In this document: positions 5,950-10,288 of the stretch, in pieces
Layout: each line of letters begins with the position of its first letter
How positions within the stretch are numbered: the first letter of the stretch is position 1
Origin: DASPWV01 sp046727855
GTDB lineage: Bacteria; Acidobacteriota; Vicinamibacteria; Vicinamibacterales; UBA2999
DNA length: 10,288 bases
NCBI GenBank assembly: GCA_046727855.1
Contig: JBKPDL010000003.1
Coordinates: 1 to 10,288 of the forward strand
Reading direction: 5' to 3'
Notes under the pieces: model-generated
What the model was told of the DNA's origin: nothing
The model's input: the letters and a program-made list of their open reading frames with translations, nothing else
The model's database searches: none
Position numbers and translations under genes: made by a program

Positions 5950-6330
5950 ATGAAAACTGAGAGGCGTTTGCTTCTGCCGTCGCTAGCGGCCATGACCGGC
6001 ATCATGGCGGTCGTACTCGGTGGCCTCGTGAGCCTCGGCGGCGCGGCGCTCGCCGTTGCTGTTCTCTCCACGCCTCAAGCGTGGTCTCAAATCGTTACAG
6101 CTGCCATTTTCATCCTCGCCGGTCTGGTCAACGTGCGCTCCGGCATCGCGATTCGGCGCGGCGAGGCGCGTTGGTTCGCATTGAGCGGTCTCGCCACCGC
6201 TACCCTCATGCTCTATCTCGGCGCTGGGTTAAACGATTTTGGCGAGCCGTTCTGGATGCATGCGGCCTATCTGATTGTGCTGCTCGCCGCCGCGTATCGG
6301 ATGCGGGTCGGTTTGAGCATCGCGCGATGA
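5950..6330 (+). CDS. Integral membrane protein of unknown function
   Basis: I start this gene at the ATG at 5950 because GGAG (5941-5944) lies five bases before it. A GTG at 5932 in the same frame would add six residues. The product has 126 residues and is almost all membrane. After a short basic lead (MKTERR) there are hydrophobic stretches at about 9-40 (long enough for one tilted or two short helices), 47-67, 76-96 and 105-120. Basic loops lie between them, including RRGEAR, and the C-terminus is basic. A conserved-looking LNDFGEPFW motif sits before the last helix. No catalytic motif is visible and I do not recognise the family. It lies 83 bp after the previous gene, so it may have its own signals. 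Confidence 0.72.
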   Translation: MKTERRLLLPSLAAMTGIMAVVLGGLVSLGGAALAVAVLSTPQAWSQIVTAAIFILAGLVNVRSGIAIRRGEARWFALSGLATATLMLYLGAGLNDFGEPFWMHAAYLIVLLAAAYRMRVGLSIAR

Positions 6331-6357
6331 AGACCTCGCCGTTGAGCCAGGACTAGT

Positions 6358-6377
6358 CATCCAATCACCCCTGGATG
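6358..6377 (+). other. Small stem-loop before the phosphoesterase gene
   Basis: CATCCA (6358-6363) and TGGATG (6372-6377) are perfect inverted repeats with an 8-nt loop, in the 73-bp gap between two genes. No T-run follows. It may be a weak attenuator or chance. Confidence 0.22.
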
Positions 6378-6403
6378 GTGTCAAATGGCGAACGAGCCAA
6401 GTG

Positions 6404-7147
6404 ATGCACCTTGCGGCGCTGTACGACATTCACGGCAATCTACCCGCACTTGAAGCCGTGCTCGAGGACGTCCGCCGAGCCGATGTGGACGAGATCGTCA
6501 TCGGCGGTGATGTCGTGCCAGGCCCGATGTCGCGCGAAGCGCTCGCGTGGTTGTTGAATCTCGACGTGCCCACACGTTTCATTCAGGGCAACTGCGAGGT
6601 CGCCGTACTGGCCGAGGTCGCGGGCGAGGAGGCGCGTGTCCCGGAGCAGGCGCGCGAAGCGATCCGGTGGACGGCACATCAACTGGATGCAGCGCAGCGA
6701 CAGAGCATGGCGACGTGGCCCAAGACATCACGGCTCGAGATTCCCGGCATCGGAAATGTGTTGTTTTGCCACGCCACGCCGCGCGACGAGAACGAGTGTT
6801 TCACGCGCGCCACCCCCGAAGACAAACTGCTGCCGATTTTCGAAGGACGCGGCGCTTCGGTCGTCGTTTGCGGTCACACTCACATGCAATTCGATCGCAG
6901 GGTGGGCTCGGTCCGCGTCGTCAACGCAGGCAGCGTAGGAATGCCGTTCGGCGATCCAGGCGCATACTGGTTGCTTCTCGGGCCGACGATCGAGCTTCGT
7001 CGCACCACGTATGATCTCGAGGCTGCCGCGGATCGCATTCGCAGGACGACGTATCCGCAGGCGCAGGAGTTTGCGGAGCGGAACGTGCTGCGGCCGCCAG
7101 CGGAGGCGGAGATGCTCGAGGTATTCGCACGAGCGGAGCTGAGGTGA
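6404..7147 (+). CDS. Calcineurin-like metallophosphoesterase
   Basis: The ATG at 6404 puts the metal motif in the usual place near the N-terminus; the ribosome binding site is weak, and a GTG at 6401 is the only near alternative. The product has 247 residues. All metal-binding motifs of the Metallophos_2 group (PF12850) are present in order: Asp8-Ile-His10-Gly-Asn (DIHGN), Gly-Gly-Asp36 (GGDVV), Gly-Asn63-Cys-Glu (the GNHE position), His123 in CHATP, and GHTH with His158 and His160. The protein should bind two divalent metal ions and hydrolyse phosphoester bonds in the cytoplasm. The substrate is unknown, as for most YfcE/MJ0936-like members. After the last motif the chain continues as a helical tail of about 60 residues. 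The repeat-rich palindrome starts 9 bp after its stop. Confidence 0.9.
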   Translation: MHLAALYDIHGNLPALEAVLEDVRRADVDEIVIGGDVVPGPMSREALAWLLNLDVPTRFIQGNCEVAVLAEVAGEEARVPEQAREAIRWTAHQLDAAQRQSMATWPKTSRLEIPGIGNVLFCHATPRDENECFTRATPEDKLLPIFEGRGASVVVCGHTHMQFDRRVGSVRVVNAGSVGMPFGDPGAYWLLLGPTIELRRTTYDLEAAADRIRRTTYPQAQEFAERNVLRPPAEAEMLEVFARAELR

Positions 7148-7155
7148 GACCCTGC

Positions 7156-7370
7156 ATGTCGCGATGTGGTGATGTGGCGAGGTGGCGATGTGATGTGTTG
7201 ATGTGGAAATGTTGTGATGTGTCTGTCGATGTGGCGATGTAAGAGCGACTGGTGCGCTCACATCGCTCACATTGCTACATCGCCACATCACATCTTTACA
7301 TCGCCAGACACATCGCCACATCAACACGTCGACACATGACATCGCGACATCACCACATCGCGACATCGCC
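7156..7370. repeat. ~215-bp imperfect palindrome built of degenerate GATGTGGC words
   Basis: The left half (7156-7242) is a run of words such as GATGTGGC, GATGTG and GATGTGTC. The right half (7255-7370) is the same vocabulary inverted (CACATC, GCCACATC). The outermost 20 bp are exact inverted copies: ATGTCGCGATGTGGTGATGT at 7156-7175 and its complement at 7347-7366. The centre is a tight stem, GAGCG at 7243-7247 with CGCTC at 7255-7259. The interior matches only in blocks, because words have been gained and lost in each arm. It lies just after the phosphoesterase stop and about 140 bp before the cyclase start. Transcribed RNA could fold into a long imperfect hairpin. All open frames through it are repeat artefacts. 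Confidence 0.85.
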
Positions 7371-7508
7371 ATATGGACGCTGGCATGATCCTCCCCGGCA
7401 TCAACTTTTCGGGCGTCAGCTTGCGGCGCGCGTCGATGCACGCCAATCCGATCTTCGAATGTCGCATTCAGCAACTCAAGTCAATTCAGGGAGTAAAATG
7501 CCTCGCCT
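7371..7508 (+). other. Leader region of the cyclase gene, no gene recognised
   Basis: Between the palindrome and the cyclase start there are about 138 bp of non-repetitive sequence. No convincing promoter boxes or RNA gene are seen. The open frames that cross it on both strands have no recognisable protein content. It ends in an AGGGAG ribosome binding site, described separately. This and the palindrome make up the whole 361-bp gap between the phosphoesterase and the cyclase. Confidence 0.4.
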
Positions 7509-7512
7509 ATGA
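7488..7512 (+). promoter_or_regulatory. Ribosome binding site with four-codon mini-ORF overlapping the cyclase start
   Basis: AGGGAG (7488-7493) is followed by an ATG at 7498 that opens the frame Met-Pro-Arg-Leu-stop. Its TGA (7510-7512) overlaps the cyclase ATG (7509-7511) as ATGA. The site is about 4 nt from the mini-ORF start and about 15 nt from the cyclase start, which is far for direct initiation. Termination-reinitiation from the mini-ORF is therefore a plausible route to the cyclase. This is inference from spacing only. Confidence 0.4.
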
Positions 7513-8513
7513 AATTCCGAACGGTATTCTCGGCTGCGATAGTTGCGTTCGGCGTACTCGGGATTGCGTTCGTTCCGAACCTGCTCGCCCGCCAGAGTTC
7601 GGCACCTTCTGCGCCACCAGTGACCAAAGAAGACATCGCCAAATGGATGACCGAGCTCTCGAATTGGGGACGCTGGGGCAAAGACGATCAGCGCGGCACG
7701 CTTAATTTGATCACACCGGAGAAACGTAAACAGGCGCTCGCGCTCGTCCGCGACGGTGTGTCGGTGTCGCTCGCACACACCGTTGACAAGGAGAAGTCGC
7801 TCGACAGTCCGCGGCCGCTGCAGCAGCAGATGACGCTCGACGCCGGCGGCCACGCGATGGATCTCTACACCATCTGGTATCACGGCTCGGTGATCACACA
7901 CATCGACTCGCTGTGCCACTACTCGCACGTCGGCAAGCTCTACAACGGCTTCGATCGCGCAAAGATCGCCGACGGTCCCGGCTGCCCCGAGAACGGCATC
8001 GAGAACCAGAAGGACGGTCTCTTCACGCGCGGCGTGCTCGTCGATTTGCCGTTGCTGAAAAAGGTGCCGTATCTCGAGCCTGGGACGCCGGTCTATCCGT
8101 CGGATCTCGAAGCGTGGGAGAAGTTTGCCAACATCAAAATCGGCAGCGGCGACGCCGTGTTTCTGCGCACTGGCCGGTGGGCGCTGCGCGCGCAGAAGGG
8201 CGCCTGGAACGTCGCACGCGACGCCGCGGGATTCCATGCGTCGGTGATGCCGTGGCTGAAACGGCGGGACGTCGCACTGCTCGGCAACGATGCCGTGAAC
8301 GACGTGCAGCCATCGCGTGTCGACGGGAACGGACGTCCCATCCACCAGCTTGCCATCGTCGCGATGGGATTGCCGCTCATCGATGTCATGGATCTCGAAG
8401 CTGCCGCGGCGCAAGCCGCGCGGGTGAAGCGCTGGGAATTCCTTCTCACGGCGGCACCTGTGCCTGTGCTCGGCGGGACCGGCTTTCCGCTGAATCCAAT
8501 CGCGACCTTTTAG
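7509..8513 (+). CDS. Cyclase-family metal-dependent hydrolase, exported
   Basis: The product has 334 residues. Residues 1-27 form a signal peptide or membrane anchor (basic MKFR, then a hydrophobic run to FVPNLLA), so the enzyme is likely periplasmic. Next is the family-typical NWGRWGKDDQRGTLNLIT (about 52-69), then the metal site HGSVITHIDSLCH. There His125, His131, Asp133 and His137 stand in for the H-G-T-H-x-D-x-P-x-H signature of the cyclase/kynurenine-formamidase-like family (PF04199). The consensus proline is replaced by Leu-Cys. Further landmarks are GDAVFLRTGRW and the C-terminal RVKRWEFLLTAAPVPVLGGTGFPLNPIA, usual in this group. It probably hydrolyses an amide or lactone using a divalent metal; the substrate is unknown. 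The ATG overlaps a four-codon upstream frame. Confidence 0.9.
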   Translation: MKFRTVFSAAIVAFGVLGIAFVPNLLARQSSAPSAPPVTKEDIAKWMTELSNWGRWGKDDQRGTLNLITPEKRKQALALVRDGVSVSLAHTVDKEKSLDSPRPLQQQMTLDAGGHAMDLYTIWYHGSVITHIDSLCHYSHVGKLYNGFDRAKIADGPGCPENGIENQKDGLFTRGVLVDLPLLKKVPYLEPGTPVYPSDLEAWEKFANIKIGSGDAVFLRTGRWALRAQKGAWNVARDAAGFHASVMPWLKRRDVALLGNDAVNDVQPSRVDGNGRPIHQLAIVAMGLPLIDVMDLEAAAAQAARVKRWEFLLTAAPVPVLGGTGFPLNPIATF

Positions 8514-8521
8514 CCCCTCAA

Positions 8522-8537
8522 TTCGCGTGGTCGCGAA
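8522..8537 (+). terminator. Compact hairpin after the cyclase stop
   Basis: TTCGCG (8522-8527), loop TGGT, CGCGAA (8532-8537) form a perfect 6-bp stem with a 4-nt loop, 8 bp after the cyclase stop codon. There is no T-run after it, so intrinsic termination is unproven. Position and compactness make it the best terminator candidate of the window. Confidence 0.35.
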
Positions 8538-8596
8538 GGATGGCATCGAGGTGAGCTCAGGGTTTTAGAAGGAAGTCTGCAAGCGACAATGCCCGC

Positions 8597-8622
8597 GCTG
8601 TCAGCCGCGGTTCGGGGACAGC
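8597..8622 (+). other. Second stem-loop in the cyclase-MmcQ gap
   Basis: GCTGTC (8597-8602) and GACAGC (8617-8622) are perfect inverted repeats around a 14-nt GC-rich loop, about 35 bp before the MmcQ gene start. It could shape the leader of that gene or be chance. Confidence 0.25.
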
Positions 8623-8657
8623 TCCATCGATCTTGTTGAATAGCCTTCGAGGTGCGC

Positions 8658-8990
8658 ATGACTGCACGCACGTTTCGAAAAATTGCGCTCGGGATGGAGG
8701 GCGCGATCGAAGCGGCCCATATGGGCCATCCCGACTTTCGCGCCAACGGCAGGATCTTCGCGACGCTTCACGCCGACGACAAGCACGGCATGGTGAAGCT
8801 GACACCGGAACAGCAACAGCGATTCGTGAGTGAACATCCGGACATCTTCGTTCCGGAAAGCGGCGCCTGGGGCCGGCAAGGGTGCACACGCGTGCGGCTT
8901 GCTGCCGCGAAAGAAGAGACGCTTGGCGAAGCGATGACGCTCGCGTGGCAGAACGTCGCGTATGCGGGGTCAAAGAAGAAACGCAGGTGA
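8658..8990 (+). CDS. MmcQ/YjbR family protein
   Basis: The ATG at 8658 has GAGG (8649-8652) five bases upstream, better than the in-frame GTG at 8652, which overlaps that site. The product has 110 residues, the normal size for the MmcQ/YjbR family (PF04237), which has a CyaY-like fold and a suspected nucleic-acid-binding role. Family landmarks are MTARTFRKIALGMEGAIEAA, H-x-GHPDFR (residues 21-28), GRIFATL (31-37), VKLTPEQQ, SGAWGRQGCTRVRL, and the closing AMTLAWQNVA. The last residues are a basic Lys/Arg tail whose final codons and TGA (8988-8990) already belong to the first degenerate unit of the downstream tandem repeat. The gene is convergent with the amidase on the right. Confidence 0.9.
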   Translation: MTARTFRKIALGMEGAIEAAHMGHPDFRANGRIFATLHADDKHGMVKLTPEQQQRFVSEHPDIFVPESGAWGRQGCTRVRLAAAKEETLGEAMTLAWQNVAYAGSKKKRR

Positions 8991-9258
8991 ACGCAGAAAG
9001 AAACGCAGATGGACGCAGATGGAAACGCAGATGGAAACGCAGATGGACGCAGATGGAAACGGAGATGGACGCAGATGGAAACGCAGATGGACGCAGATGA
9101 AAACGCAGATGGACGCAGATGAAAACGCAGATGGACGCAGATGAAAACGCAGATGGACGCAGATGAAAACGCAGATGGACGCAGATGGAACGCCAATCAA
9201 ACGCCGATAACGCAGATGGAAACGCAGATTAATGAAGATGAACGCAGACAAACAGCAA
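8981..9258 (+). repeat. Tandem array of alternating 12- and 10-bp ACGCAGATG units
   Basis: The array is built from a 12-mer ACGCAGATGRAA and a 10-mer ACGCAGATGG that alternate to give a 22-bp period. Four perfect copies of the combined unit begin at 9091, 9113, 9135 and 9157. Three slightly older variants begin at 9025, 9047 and 9069. The stretch 9003-9024 has the two parts in reversed order. Both edges are degenerate (8981-9002 and about 9191-9258). There are no unique spacers, so this is not CRISPR, and the period is not a multiple of three, so the many open frames through it are artefacts. It starts inside the stop region of the MmcQ gene. The perfect central copies indicate recent expansion by slippage or unequal exchange. 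Confidence 0.95.
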
Positions 9259-9350
9259 AACCCTACCCGTTGACCGTTGCGTGGCGCCACAGCCACACGT
9301 TGTCCTGACAGGTAGCAATGGGCAGCCCTTTCACAAACCGTTTTATTGAG
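9259..9350. other. Unique spacer between the inverted repeat arms
   Basis: About 92 bp of non-repetitive sequence separate the two arms. It contains a perfect 10-bp palindrome, GTGGCGCCAC (9281-9290), and CCTGACAGG (9305-9313), another small dyad. No gene is recognised. It would be the loop if the arms paired. Confidence 0.45.
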
Positions 9351-9409
9351 CTTATCTGCGTTCCATCCGCGTTTTATCTGCTTTTATCTGCGTCCTATCT
9401 GTGTCTTAT
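9351..9409 (-). repeat. Inverted, decayed arm of the same repeat
   Basis: On the minus strand this stretch reads as about five units: ACACAGATAGG, ACGCAGATAAA, AGCAGATAAA, ACGCGGATGGA and ACGCAGATAAG. They are clear relatives of the ACGCAGATG units to the left but in opposite orientation and more diverged. The arm directly abuts and slightly overlaps the amidase stop codon (TAA, 9408-9406). With the long left array it makes an unequal inverted repeat filling most of the 415-bp gap between the two convergent genes. Confidence 0.85.
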
Positions 9410-10288
9410 GGCGTGGACGGCGGCGGCACCCGGCGCTTCGTCGCCTGTTCAAACGCGAACGCAAGCTCGATGAGTCGTGGTTCACTGCACTGTCCTCCGG
9501 TAAGACCGACACCATAGGGTGCAGGCTTCGGGTCGAACCCTGCAGGAAACGCTGGCGTTGGTGCATTAGGCACCGAGCCAAATGGTACGACGATGATCGG
9601 ATAGCCTGCTCGCGCGGCGAGTCCGGCGCCCGAGCCGCCGGGGGTAACAATCGCGTCGAGCTGATGGGCCTTCAGCACGCCGTCGATGCCGCGATCGCGG
9701 CTCAGGAGCCAGTCCTTTTTGTGATCGTCTTCGAAGCGTGCGCGGTCGGCCTCGACATCCATCTCGTCAGAGATATCGAGGCGGGACTGACCGAATCGCG
9801 CCGCGCCGGCTTTGGCGTGCGCAAGGTTCCACTCGCGCAGCTCGGTGAGCGTCTTTACCGGCGCCGATAGTCCAAGCGTTTTGAGCCAGGCGTTGAAATC
9901 GCGCTTCATGCCGAACTTGAAGTTCACAGAACAGTTCTGATCTTTGCCCTTGGCTTGATCGCCGCCAGAACAGTAGTCGAACAGCAGGAAGTTGGCGTTG
10001 GCGTCTTTGTCCACAAAGCTCGGCACATCGGCCGGATCGACAACGGTGGCGCCTTGCTGCTTGAGAACCGCGATCGCGTCAGCCATCACCTTTGCCTGTT
10101 CGGGATTGAGACCGCCGCGAGGGCGTTGCTCGCCTGGCAGTTTGACGGCGTCGTAATAAAACGCGCGCGGGATGCCGATGCGAGCGCCCTTCAATCCACT
10201 TGCGTTGAGGAACTTCGTATAGTCGCGGCCGGGCGGCGGCGTGCAGGTCCTGGTTGCGGCATCGTTTGGATCAGGCGAGGCTCCTTCG
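9406..10288 (-). CDS. Amidase signature family enzyme (C-terminal part)
   Basis: The frame enters at the right edge and ends at TAA 9408-9406, giving 293 residues of the C-terminal part. The true start lies beyond the window; the in-frame TTG at 10194 is internal, because the family sequence continues upstream of it (DPNDAATRTCTPPPGRDYTK). Landmarks of the amidase family (PF01425) are GLKGARIGIPR at the beginning of the second half, LDAIVTPGGSGAGLAARAGYPIIVVPFG, and a final PYGVGLTGGQCSEPRLIELAFAFEQATKRR. The catalytic Lys-Ser-Ser triad normally lies in the missing N-terminal half, so activity cannot be judged. Related acidobacterial enzymes often carry signal peptides, also unseen here. It presumably hydrolyses an amide or amidated peptide; the substrate is unknown. 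It is convergent with the MmcQ gene across the repeat region. Confidence 0.9.
   Translation of the reverse strand, partial: EGASPDPNDAATRTCTPPPGRDYTKFLNASGLKGARIGIPRAFYYDAVKLPGEQRPRGGLNPEQAKVMADAIAVLKQQGATVVDPADVPSFVDKDANANFLLFDYCSGGDQAKGKDQNCSVNFKFGMKRDFNAWLKTLGLSAPVKTLTELREWNLAHAKAGAARFGQSRLDISDEMDVEADRARFEDDHKKDWLLSRDRGIDGVLKAHQLDAIVTPGGSGAGLAARAGYPIIVVPFGSVPNAPTPAFPAGFDPKPAPYGVGLTGGQCSEPRLIELAFAFEQATKRRVPPPSTP

Noticed and set aside
671..6330. Integron gene-cassette array
   Set aside because: The gene layout is suggestive, but I found no paired RYYYAAC/GTTRRRY sites around imperfect palindromes in the gaps; the single GTTAAAC near 5862 overlaps a stop codon and has no partner, and there is no integrase.
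6728..7474. 248-residue minus-strand frame across the phosphoesterase end and the GATGTGGC palindrome
   Set aside because: It is antisense to a well-supported phosphoesterase and its middle is repeat-encoded His/Ser/Cys-rich sequence with no domain.
7476..8546. 356-residue minus-strand frame antisense to the cyclase
   Set aside because: The plus strand has all cyclase motifs; the antisense frame is a by-product of GC-rich codon use and has no recognisable domain.
8981..9258. CRISPR-like array
   Set aside because: Units are directly tandem with no unique spacers and there are no cas genes; this is a minisatellite-type repeat.
8882..9296. Open frames through the ACGCAGATG array on both strands, coding for repetitive peptides
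   Set aside because: Several frames on both strands are open simply because the repeat lacks stops; the period is not a multiple of three, there are no ribosome binding sites, and the array overlaps the end of the MmcQ gene.

Overview
The window is GC-rich bacterial chromosomal DNA. It fits a soil Acidobacteriota genome, probably Vicinamibacteria-like. The main pointer is the N-terminus of an ADOP-type (acidobacterial duplicated orphan permease, MacB/FtsX-like) protein near the left end. Supporting signs are the style of the amidase and metal-dependent cyclase, many orphan single-gene families, and low-complexity repeats between genes. The taxonomy is inferred from protein style; there is no rRNA or other marker gene here.

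Layout. At the left end is the start of a secreted protein on the minus strand (1-228). It diverges from a broken ADOP permease fragment (296-559). Next, on the plus strand, come a 60-residue membrane protein (671-853), a type IV pilin-like protein with a degenerate N-terminus (1029-1538), a zeta-toxin-like P-loop kinase (1567-2088) and a 39-codon relic of a conserved small protein (2098-2217). A tight plus-strand run follows: a secreted unknown (2227-2724), an HXXEE membrane protein (2765-3241) overlapping an isoprenylcysteine-methyltransferase-like protein (3238-3849), a 204-residue unknown (3893-4507), an AAC(3)-family acetyltransferase (4515-5387), a secreted unknown (5387-5866), a membrane protein (5950-6330) and a calcineurin-like phosphoesterase (6404-7147).

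The right third holds the most unusual DNA. A ~215-bp palindrome of degenerate GATGTGGC words (7156-7370) precedes a secreted cyclase-family hydrolase (7509-8513) and an MmcQ/YjbR protein (8658-8990). Then comes a tandem array of alternating 12- and 10-bp units (about 8981-9258), a ~92-bp spacer, and a shorter inverted arm of the same repeat (9351-9409). That region separates the MmcQ gene from a convergent amidase gene whose 5' end lies outside the window (9406-10288, minus). Both convergent stop codons lie within or against repeat units.

How the genes work together. Apart from the ATGA-overlapped HXXEE/methyltransferase pair and the TGATG-overlapped acetyltransferase/secreted-protein pair, the genes do not form a recognisable pathway. 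They look like a run of accessory 'orphan' genes with two decayed neighbours. I found no defence system, prophage, IS element, CRISPR array or convincing integron attC sites. The best candidates for something under-described are the two long palindromic repeat regions.
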